Positions 1 to 5,002 of a stretch of DNA of 5,002 nt are shown piece by piece; the first letter of the stretch is position 1; each line of letters begins with the position of its first letter. Source of the stretch: an uncultured Verrucomicrobiales bacterium (GTDB lineage Bacteria > Verrucomicrobiota > Verrucomicrobiia > Verrucomicrobiales > Akkermansiaceae). The translations under genes were made by a program, and so were the position numbers. Location of the stretch: positions 1 to 5,002 of the forward strand of contig CALFDI010000155.1 of the NCBI GenBank assembly GCA_937952875.1. The letters run 5' to 3'. The notes beneath the pieces are model-generated. The model made no database searches, was not told where the DNA came from, and worked only from the letters and a program-made list of their open reading frames with translations.

Positions 1-39
1 AATGATTAATATTACTAGAGGTTGCATAAGAATGTGGAT

Positions 40-68
40 TTTAGATGAAATAAGTCTGTGTTTATAAG
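40..68 (+). promoter_or_regulatory. Tentative sigma-70-like promoter for the arsS-type gene
   Basis: TTTAGA (40-45, four of six matches to TTGACA) and TATAAG (63-68, five of six matches to TATAAT) are separated by 17 bases. Transcription would start near 75, giving a leader of about 70 bases. The region is AT-rich, so a match of this quality can occur by chance. Confidence 0.25.
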
Positions 69-72
69 CTCA

Positions 73-102
73 TAGTGGAAGATTTTAGATTTTCTGCCAC
101 TA
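73..102. repeat. Imperfect inverted repeat in the arsS-type leader
   Basis: TAGTGG (73-78) pairs with CCACTA (97-102). After one A-G mismatch, AGA (80-82) pairs with TCT (93-95), leaving a ten-base AT-rich loop. It lies 45 bases upstream of the start codon and just after the tentative promoter, so it could be an operator or an mRNA hairpin. It does not resemble an operator that I can name. Confidence 0.3.
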
Positions 103-147
103 CAAAAATGTCGCATATTTCTTTTATCACGATAATTTTTCCATACG

Positions 148-1116
148 ATGATTTCAGACTTTGATTCCGCATTAGCGTCCGCAACCACCCCTCTTACAAG
201 AAGCACGCCTGAGATTCTCCAGTTAAACATCGGAAAGCTGTGCAACCTCACCTGCTACCACTGCCATGTGAATGCAGGCCCGAAGCGGAAGGAAATCATG
301 ACGTCTGAGGTGGTCGATAAAATCCTCGCTTGGTTCGAAAAAACAGACATTCCAACACTCGATCTCACAGGTGGAACACCAGAGATGATTCCAGATTTCC
401 GGAGACTCGTCGAAACGGTGAGAAACTTCGAAAAACCCCGTCGAGTCATGACTCGGCTCAATGCGACAATCATTAATGAGCCTGGCTTCGAATGGATTCC
501 AGAGTTCCATGCTAAGCACAAAATCGTGATCGTCGCCTCTATGCCGTGCTACTCTCCACAGAACGTGAATGAACAGCGAGGAGACGGTGTTTTTGACTCT
601 TCAATTTCGGCATTTCAAAAGCTCAATGCCATCGGCTATGGCCGTGACCCAGAGCTGGAAATCAACTTCGTCTACAATCCGAATGGAGCCTTCCTCCCAC
701 CAGACGAGGATGAACTCAAGGCTGACTACAAGCGTGAACTGAAAACTCATTTCGATATTGAGTTCAATGATCTCTACGCCATCGCCAATATGGGAATCGG
801 TCGATATGCGGCTTATCTAAAGCGTAATGATCAGCTACAAGACTATCAATTACTCCTCAAGGAAGCCTTCAATCCTGCGACCGTTGATGGCCTCATGTGC
901 CGGAATACGATTAACTCAGATTGGACCGGTAAAGTCTTTGACTGCGACTTTAATCAACAGATCAATTTGAGCTTAAAAGACAACGCATCTGAAGAAGATT
1001 TATTCGTCTGGGATATTGATCCTGAGACATTCGTCGACATTCCGATTCGGACGGCGAATCATTGCTTCGCATGCACTGCAGGTGCTGGATCATCTTGCGG
1101 AGGAGCGGTTACCTAG
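148..1116 (+). CDS. arsS: ArsS-family radical SAM/Cys-rich protein (arsenosugar biosynthesis type)
   Basis: A 322-residue radical SAM enzyme. The iron-sulfur/SAM motif CNLTCYHC gives the CxxxCxxC ligands C32, C36 and C39, and a GGTPE SAM-binding segment lies at 75-79. The C-terminal half has the features of the ArsS/DUF3641 family: SMPCYSPQNV around C134, MCRNT around C251, DCDFNQ around C266, and a terminal HCFACTAGAGSSCGG with C306, C309 and C317, probably ligands of extra clusters. In known arsenosugar pathways ArsS joins the 5'-deoxyadenosyl group of SAM to a methylated arsenical made by ArsM. The family match is strong, but the substrate is inferred because no arsM, arsR or arsenic transporter lies in the window. 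The enzyme should be cytoplasmic, since it has no signal peptide. The ATG at 148 is preferred because it leaves a normal short N-terminus before the motif, although no Shine-Dalgarno site precedes it. The gene looks complete, and its stop overlaps that of the convergent ykgJ-type gene. Confidence 0.93.
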   Translation: MISDFDSALASATTPLTRSTPEILQLNIGKLCNLTCYHCHVNAGPKRKEIMTSEVVDKILAWFEKTDIPTLDLTGGTPEMIPDFRRLVETVRNFEKPRRVMTRLNATIINEPGFEWIPEFHAKHKIVIVASMPCYSPQNVNEQRGDGVFDSSISAFQKLNAIGYGRDPELEINFVYNPNGAFLPPDEDELKADYKRELKTHFDIEFNDLYAIANMGIGRYAAYLKRNDQLQDYQLLLKEAFNPATVDGLMCRNTINSDWTGKVFDCDFNQQINLSLKDNASEEDLFVWDIDPETFVDIPIRTANHCFACTAGAGSSCGGAVT

Positions 1117-1496
1117 TCCTCCTCCAATAAACCTTGAGCCTTGGCTTCCTCTCGCGGGATAGCCTTGGCATCGCAAGTCTTTTGCCAGCCAGGAAAGTTC
1201 CAGCTATTGGGAAAGCCTTTGCACTGCTCAGGTTTGACAGCATGAATTCTGCATCCCCCATTCTCTAACATGATACATTCATGATTTGACTTTTCGATGA
1301 TAGAAAGCCCCTTTCTGTTCGATCGAAGGCGAGTAAATGTATCGATAAACTCCTGCTCTGAGAGGTTTAAATATTCCGCTATCAGAGGGATTTCATCAGC
1401 TTCGACTCTAACATCTCCTGGCCATTTACAGCACGCTGTGCACCTCTGACACACATAGTAATTCTGTGTATCAATTACGGTTCCTTTGACATTCAT
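1113..1496 (-). CDS. YkgJ-family cysteine cluster protein (CxxCxxCC)
   Basis: A 127-residue protein of the YkgJ/CxxCxxCC family, thought to bind zinc or an iron-sulfur cluster; its biochemical role is not established. C16, C19, C22 and C23 form the defining CxxCxxCC. Further conserved-type cysteines are C74, C82 (in GCRIHAVKPEQC), C92 (before GFPNSW) and C108. The reading frame is open back to an ATG at 1586, but that start would overlap the upstream gene by 80 bases and add 30 basic residues unlike the family. The ATG at 1496 begins 10 bases after the upstream stop and places the first cysteine at residue 16, so I chose it. Only a weak AGGG lies upstream, and translation may be coupled to the preceding gene. 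The gene is probably co-transcribed with the 540-residue membrane protein. It is predicted to be soluble, with no signal peptide or membrane segment. Confidence 0.88.
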   Translation of the reverse strand: MNVKGTVIDTQNYYVCQRCTACCKWPGDVRVEADEIPLIAEYLNLSEQEFIDTFTRLRSNRKGLSIIEKSNHECIMLENGGCRIHAVKPEQCKGFPNSWNFPGWQKTCDAKAIPREEAKAQGLLEED

Positions 1497-1506
1497 CAGT
1501 CTAGCC

Positions 1507-3129
1507 CTAGGACCTCGCCTTAATGGCAGTCTCTGCACTTTCGATGAGCTTTTTAAAATCATCGCTTGATATCTCTTTAAGCGCATTCAGGCCAGGGAGA
1601 CTCTTCGATGTGCCTATCTGTGTGAGAATTCTCACTGCAGACTGCTTCAGACCCACATCTAATCCCGCAAGATGCTTGATGATGAAGTCTTCCGCTACTG
1701 CTCCTAAAGCAATGAGGTTAGCCTCCTGCTTTAGAGGCTTCTTTTCCCATGCTGAAAGGACTGCTGGCACAATGCTTGGATTCTGTCGGATCACCCCGAA
1801 CTCAATAATACTCTCGGGAACATCGGCTAAATTAGGAATATTCGGCAAGAGTGAATCGAGTAAAAGTCGATCCGAGCTATCATCTTCTATCGACCATATC
1901 TGAAGAGCCTTTCCTATCTGCTCTAGAAGAGAAATGTTTGTGGGATCTGCTTTCGCTAGAGACAACAATTTATCACGGATAAGTCTGCGCTGCATCCGTG
2001 GCTCAGCAGTAATGAGTCTCTTGATCGCATTTTCGACTCGCTTGGGGTCGATACTACTCAGCTCAGAATAATTGACAAAGTAGAACTCGTCAGAGCTAGG
2101 ATCTGTAAGAGCGTCTGAATCAGCTGTAACCAGCTTCTTCGGATCCACGCTCACTTGAATGACGCGTAGATCAGGAAATATCTCATCGACTCTACCAATC
2201 TGCAGACACTGCTCTGCTAGACGCTCTAAAGGCACCTGCATCCCTTTTCCGAGAAAGAGCCAATTTCCTTGCCCTCGTTCGTAGACGACACTCGCCTCTG
2301 TAGCAGCACTCCGCTGCATGAGAAAGTCTCGGACATTATACTTATGCTTAGCCTCCATACCCAGCACGTAGACGGCATAAACGGAAGATTTAGCCTGATC
2401 TATACTCATGCCGGCTGCGATTTCACGGCGCATCAGTTGATCCACCTTATCCCAGCTAATCATTTTCTTAAATGCCTCGATATCGACGACTTCTGCCTCT
2501 GGCTCGGGGAGATCAGGAAGGTCTTCGAAATCGCTATCACTGGTCCTCTTCTCACTGTAATCAGCAGAATGATATGCCACTTTACTCTGCTGAGGATAGA
2601 TCATCGGCATAGCCAGTAGAGGGAGAGCAAACAGAAGAGCTAACAACACCCCTTTTTTACGAGATTTCTCGTTTCCAAAAATCACAAGTGCTGAGCCTAA
2701 CACTGCTAAGAAACCAGCGATCACCCATCGCTTATCCGTGCTTAAGTCCTGCATATTCCCATTAGGTCCACCAGCGACGACAAAAACGACAATTCCCAAT
2801 AGCATTGCGATGATTCCTACGCCTATCGCAATGAGTGACTTAGGAGAGAGAGGCATTACATCAGCTGCGCTCATGCCTTCCATATTCTGATACATCGCCT
2901 GTTGGAAGGTCGGCTGATTCATAGGAGCTACAGCTACAGCCTTCGATTCGACCCGTTGAAGACTTTTGAGAAAATCATCGTTCTTCTGATCAGCTTGAGA
3001 CTGAGATGAGATAACCGTCTTGCTATTAACGGTGAACTTTTCCTTACAATTCCCGCATTGAACCATCTTACCAGTAATATCTACTGGTGAGTTAAACTGG
3101 GCTGAGCAGGCTGGGCATTGGATATCCAT
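1507..3129 (-). CDS. Zinc-ribbon membrane protein with HEAT-like C-terminal region, function unknown
   Basis: A 540-residue protein that I cannot assign to a named family. Residues 1-32 form a short zinc ribbon (C5, C8, C25, C28; CPAC and CGNC) of the MJ0042 type common at protein N-termini. A polar, Gln/Ser-rich linker follows (about 40-92). Three hydrophobic segments lie at about 97-119, 135-151 and 159-178. The basic loop NEKSRKKG between the second and third suggests that the ribbon is cytoplasmic and the large C-terminal part lies outside the inner membrane. An acidic, Pro-rich stretch (about 196-212) leads to a mostly helical domain. About residues 465-538 resemble HEAT-like repeats, with LGAVAEDFIIKHL and ILTQIGTSKSLPGL as paired-helix units, suggesting protein binding. 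The ATG at 3129 is supported by the ribbon starting at once after it; no Shine-Dalgarno site is seen. It is the first gene of a probable two-gene unit with the YkgJ-type gene. Expression is confident; function is unknown. Confidence 0.88.
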   Translation of the reverse strand: MDIQCPACSAQFNSPVDITGKMVQCGNCKEKFTVNSKTVISSQSQADQKNDDFLKSLQRVESKAVAVAPMNQPTFQQAMYQNMEGMSAADVMPLSPKSLIAIGVGIIAMLLGIVVFVVAGGPNGNMQDLSTDKRWVIAGFLAVLGSALVIFGNEKSRKKGVLLALLFALPLLAMPMIYPQQSKVAYHSADYSEKRTSDSDFEDLPDLPEPEAEVVDIEAFKKMISWDKVDQLMRREIAAGMSIDQAKSSVYAVYVLGMEAKHKYNVRDFLMQRSAATEASVVYERGQGNWLFLGKGMQVPLERLAEQCLQIGRVDEIFPDLRVIQVSVDPKKLVTADSDALTDPSSDEFYFVNYSELSSIDPKRVENAIKRLITAEPRMQRRLIRDKLLSLAKADPTNISLLEQIGKALQIWSIEDDSSDRLLLDSLLPNIPNLADVPESIIEFGVIRQNPSIVPAVLSAWEKKPLKQEANLIALGAVAEDFIIKHLAGLDVGLKQSAVRILTQIGTSKSLPGLNALKEISSDDFKKLIESAETAIKARS

Positions 3130-3266
3130 AATTTAAAGTCTTTGCGTATTGAACAGAGTGAGACTCATCTGAATTTGCAACTCTTGCCAGTGTAAAAAAG
3201 CGTTCATTTCTCGCCACAGACTTGCTGTAGGCTTGCACGATAGCCTACAGATCACTAATCACAAGC
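3130..3266. other. Divergent intergenic region
   Basis: This 137-base gap separates the starts of the membrane-protein gene (minus strand) and the COG1579 gene (plus strand), so it must hold promoters for both if each is transcribed on its own. I could not find a good sigma-70 pair for either direction. TTGCAA at 3175-3180 and TTGCCA at 3184-3189 resemble -35 boxes but have no matching -10 at normal spacing. The only clear structure is the 9-bp inverted repeat at 3225-3250. No small gene or RNA is evident. Confidence 0.6.
3225..3250. promoter_or_regulatory. Perfect 9-bp inverted repeat in divergent intergenic region
   Basis: CTGTAGGCT at 3225-3233 and AGCCTACAG at 3242-3250 are perfect inverted copies separated by eight bases (TGCACGAT). 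The repeat ends 16 bases before the ATG of the COG1579 gene and lies about 96 bases upstream of the oppositely directed membrane-protein gene. It could be an operator for a dimeric regulator acting on one or both genes, or a hairpin in the leader of the COG1579 mRNA. No T-run follows on either strand, so it is not a usual intrinsic terminator. The repeat itself is certain; its function is inferred. Confidence 0.5.
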
Positions 3267-3968
3267 ATGCTACCAGAGCTCGAAAAACTCCTCGTCCTAC
3301 ATAACCGTGATTCTAGACGCTATGCCCTACAGGCCGAACTGATTCAGCTCCCGAAAGATGAGGCTCGTGTGCAGAACCACTTGCGCACTGATCTCGCTAC
3401 GGTCGCGAGCGTTAAGGAAAAAATCCAAGCCAATGCAATGGAGATCAAAACCGTTGATCTCGATATTGGCACACGCAAGAACACCCTAGAGCGCCTAAAG
3501 ACTCAGCAGTTCGAAACGAAAAAGAACGAAGAATTCAAGGCACTCGAAAGTGAAGTCGAGCGCTATAACGATCAAGTCGATGAGCTAGAAACATCTCAGC
3601 TCGAACTCATGGAAGTCGCGGATGAGCTAAATGAACAGCTCGAGAAGGCGCAAGACGCACTTAGCAAAACTCAAGCGCTCGTTGACGAAGAACTCGCGGG
3701 ATTTCAAAAGAAACGAGAGAACTGTGAAACTGAAATCAAAGAGCTCGAGGCAGAGCGCGATGAACTTTCGACAGACATTTCAGGACCGACACTGACTCTC
3801 TACAATCGTCTACTCGATAGCAAAAAAGGTGAAGCAATGGCTGAAGCTAAGTCTGGCGCCTGCGGTGGGTGTCACATGAAGCTCGTCCCCGCAACGCTCT
3901 CTAAATTACGTGCGCATAAAGAAATCGCTCAATGCGAGAACTGCAGCCGTATGCTCTACGAAGTGTAA
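3267..3968 (+). CDS. COG1579-family coiled-coil protein with C4-type zinc ribbon
   Basis: A 233-residue protein. About residues 28-172 are a long charged coiled coil, with the family-type segment TKKNEEFKALESEVE at 84-98 and strong Glu/Leu periodicity after it. The C-terminal zinc ribbon uses C199, C202 (CGGCHMKL) and C223, C226 (CENC), matching the zf-RING_7 (C4-type) family. It probably forms a cytoplasmic helical hairpin. Known relatives include Helicobacter HP0958/FlgZ and Chlamydia CT398/CdsZ, which bind sigma-54 and, in the respective species, flagellar or type III secretion parts; in most bacteria the role is unknown. No flagellar, secretion or rpoN gene lies nearby, so I do not transfer that function. 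The length is typical of the family. The ATG at 3267 gives the usual N-terminus (LPELEKLLVLHNRD), but no Shine-Dalgarno site precedes it. It diverges from the membrane-protein gene and converges on menB. It appears intact. Confidence 0.93.
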   Translation: MLPELEKLLVLHNRDSRRYALQAELIQLPKDEARVQNHLRTDLATVASVKEKIQANAMEIKTVDLDIGTRKNTLERLKTQQFETKKNEEFKALESEVERYNDQVDELETSQLELMEVADELNEQLEKAQDALSKTQALVDEELAGFQKKRENCETEIKELEAERDELSTDISGPTLTLYNRLLDSKKGEAMAEAKSGACGGCHMKLVPATLSKLRAHKEIAQCENCSRMLYEV

Positions 3969-3979
3969 GTGTCTTTGAG

Positions 3980-3991
3980 GGGCGAACGCCC
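3980..3991. terminator. Small GC-rich hairpin between convergent genes (weak terminator candidate)
   Basis: GGGCG and CGCCC (3980-3984 and 3987-3991) form a short palindrome, realistically GGGC/GCCC closing a four-base loop. It can be extended by GAG (3977-3979) with CTC (3994-3996) across an AA bulge. It sits in the 35-base gap between the stop of the COG1579 gene and the stop of menB, where a bidirectional terminator would be expected. Neither strand has a T-run after the stem, so intrinsic termination is doubtful. Confidence 0.25.
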
Positions 3992-4003
3992 AACTCTCAC
4001 TAA

Positions 4004-4819
4004 CTACGGCACTCTCGGGAACTTTGAAAAGTCAGGCTGGCGCTTTTCAATGAAGGCTTGCTTTCCTTCCTTCCCTTCCTCGCTCATGTAGTAAAGTAGC
4101 GTGGCATTTCCCGCTAGGTCTAAAAGCCCCATTTGCCCATCGCAATCGGCATTGAGAGCACTTTTCAGACAACGCAAGGCGAGTGGTGAATGCACAAGCA
4201 TCTCACGGCACCACTGCAGTGTTTCTTTTTCCAAATCAGCCAGTGGAACCACAGTGTTAACCAATCCCATCTCTTCCGCCTGCTTGGCATCGTATTGACG
4301 GCAGAGATACCAGATCTCACGCGCCTTCTTCTGCCCTACAATGCGGGCAAGATAACTACTCCCAAGTCCTCCGTCAAAAGAGCCAACTTTCGGACCAGTC
4401 TGCCCGAAGCGGGCATTATCAGCAGCAATCGTTAAATCACATACGATGTGTAGGACGTGCCCTCCACCGATTGCGTAGCCTGCGACCATCGCGACCACTG
4501 GCTTCGGCATTGAGCGGATCTTTTTTTGTAAATCCAAGACATTCAAGCGAGGGACGCCATCTTGACCGATGTATCCAGCATGGCCTCTGACTTTCTGGTC
4601 CCCTCCTGAACAGAAGGCTAGATCACCCTCACCGGTTAAAATAATGACGCCAACTTTTTCGTCTTCGTGCGCTAGCTCGAACGCCTGCAGCATTTCTTTT
4701 ACGGTCTGCGGGCGGAATGCATTTCGCACCTCTGGACGGTTGATTGTAATTTTTGCAATCTGCCCATTATCAGTCGTTTCATATTTGATATCTTCGAAGT
4801 CGCGCTCGGTGATCCACAT
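4004..4819 (-). CDS. menB: 1,4-dihydroxy-2-naphthoyl-CoA synthase (MenB)
   Basis: A 271-residue crotonase-fold enzyme that converts O-succinylbenzoyl-CoA to 1,4-dihydroxy-2-naphthoyl-CoA by an intramolecular Claisen condensation in menaquinone (vitamin K2) synthesis, in the cytosol. It resembles E. coli MenB closely from residue 8 to the end. [11 protein letters not shown] (28-38), [10 protein letters not shown] (70-79), AGYAIGGGH (113-121), [13 protein letters not shown] (139-151) and the terminal RQPDFSKF (260-267) are all typical. Oxyanion-hole glycines fall at G72 and G119, active-site tyrosines at Y83 and Y244, and S147 is present. Q140, G142 and W170 match, with a constant offset of 14, the E. 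coli residues that hold a bicarbonate cofactor (Q154, G156, W184). The start is firm: an in-frame TAA lies five codons upstream and a good AAGGA site precedes the ATG. No other men gene lies in the window, so it may stand alone or lead a gene set elsewhere. Confidence 0.97.
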   Translation of the reverse strand: MWITERDFEDIKYETTDNGQIAKITINRPEVRNAFRPQTVKEMLQAFELAHEDEKVGVIILTGEGDLAFCSGGDQKVRGHAGYIGQDGVPRLNVLDLQKKIRSMPKPVVAMVAGYAIGGGHVLHIVCDLTIAADNARFGQTGPKVGSFDGGLGSSYLARIVGQKKAREIWYLCRQYDAKQAEEMGLVNTVVPLADLEKETLQWCREMLVHSPLALRCLKSALNADCDGQMGLLDLAGNATLLYYMSEEGKEGKQAFIEKRQPDFSKFPRVP

Positions 4820-4826
4820 GCCCTGA

Positions 4827-4831
4827 TCCTT
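4827..4831 (-). promoter_or_regulatory. Shine-Dalgarno site of menB
   Basis: On the minus strand AAGGA ends seven bases before the menB ATG. With the in-frame TAA five codons upstream of that ATG, it fixes the start codon. It is the only clear Shine-Dalgarno match at a correct distance before any gene in this window. Confidence 0.7.
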
Positions 4832-4909
4832 CGCTTAGCTGCAGAAAATCTCAACTGCAAACCTCTCTGAAATACACCCTCCTTTCAATGTTCTCTGCTG
4901 TATTGAGCT

Positions 4910-5002
4910 ATGCCCCTTGCTCTACAGACACAATTTTCTTTAGCAATTAGACAATCGGCATACTTACTGCACGCTTATCCACTATTAGGTGAGTTGTTTA
5001 AG
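4910..5002 (+). CDS. Possible 5' end of a gene leaving the window, unknown
   Basis: An ATG at 4910 opens a frame of 31 codons with no stop before the window ends; the peptide begins MPLALQTQFSLAIRQSAYLL. An in-frame TGA at 4904-4906 means that the frame cannot begin earlier. No Shine-Dalgarno site is visible, which is true of most genes here. I do not recognise the product. Thirty-one open codons are easily met by chance, so this is only a candidate. If real, it is transcribed divergently from menB with a 90-base intergenic gap. Confidence 0.3.
   Translation, partial: MPLALQTQFSLAIRQSAYLLHAYPLLGELFK

Noticed and set aside
15..251. Minus-strand open frame of 78 codons across the left leader
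   Set aside because: It overlaps the start of the arsS-type gene, has no recognisable domain, and covers AT-rich noncoding sequence; it looks like a chance frame.
306..323. Possible selenocysteine at the C-terminus of the arsS-type protein, as in some family members
   Set aside because: Every expected cysteine position is a normal Cys codon and the frame has no internal TGA.
223..521. Two minus-strand frames opposite the arsS-type gene
   Set aside because: They lie wholly inside a strongly conserved radical SAM gene and show no domain of their own; they are antisense shadows.
1099..1125. GGAGGAG/CTCCTCC inverted repeat across the convergent stops, considered as a bidirectional terminator
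   Set aside because: The seven-base arms come from low-complexity GGA/TCC codons, the loop is 13 bases, and no T-run follows on either strand.
1523..2619. Plus-strand frames (1523-1903 and 2269-2619) opposite the membrane-protein gene
   Set aside because: Both are antisense to a gene with clear domain structure; Ser/Arg- and His-rich translations are typical of reverse-strand reading.
4101..4826. Three plus-strand frames opposite menB
   Set aside because: They are fully antisense to a highly conserved enzyme gene and have no family features.
4875..4885. Strong AAAGGAGG-type match on the minus strand upstream of menB, considered as a leader-peptide ribosome site
   Set aside because: The following GTG directly abuts it and opens only an eight-codon frame ending in TGA; the real menB site is at 4827-4831.

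Overview
The window is an ordinary-looking stretch of bacterial chromosome carrying five well-supported protein genes and one possible gene fragment at the right edge. No tRNA, rRNA, insertion sequence, CRISPR array, phage gene or plasmid function is visible. The gene types (a COG1579 coiled-coil zinc-ribbon protein, a large zinc-ribbon membrane protein with a HEAT-like tail, an ArsS-type radical SAM enzyme and a menaquinone-pathway MenB), the moderate base composition and the lack of clear Shine-Dalgarno sites before four of the five genes fit a free-living Gram-negative bacterium. The Planctomycetota-Verrucomicrobiota-Chlamydiota group, most plausibly Verrucomicrobiota, is my best guess. This is an impression from protein style and not a proven placement.

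Layout from left to right. Bases 1-147 are an AT-rich leader with a tentative promoter and an imperfect hairpin. Bases 148-1116 (+) encode an ArsS-family radical SAM enzyme with three cluster cysteines and a Cys-rich C-terminal domain. It converges with a two-gene minus-strand unit: 3129-1507 encodes a 540-residue membrane protein (N-terminal zinc ribbon, three membrane segments, HEAT-like C-terminus), followed after 10 bases by a small YkgJ-type CxxCxxCC protein (1496-1113). The two convergent stop codons share a CTAG. A 137-base divergent intergenic region with a perfect 9-bp inverted repeat separates this unit from the COG1579 gene (3267-3968, +). That gene converges, with a 35-base gap, on menB (4819-4004, -). 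Bases 4820-5002 hold the menB leader and possibly the first 31 codons of a gene leaving the window.

How the genes relate. MenB catalyses a defined step of menaquinone synthesis, with its active-site and bicarbonate-site residues intact. The other genes do not form a recognisable pathway. Four adjacent genes all carry cysteine metal-site motifs (radical SAM iron-sulfur, CxxCxxCC, and two zinc ribbons), but nothing in the sequence shows that they work together. The least explained items are the 540-residue membrane protein paired with the YkgJ protein, and an ArsS-like enzyme with no ArsM methyltransferase in view. I did not find convincing evidence of an entirely new biological system here.
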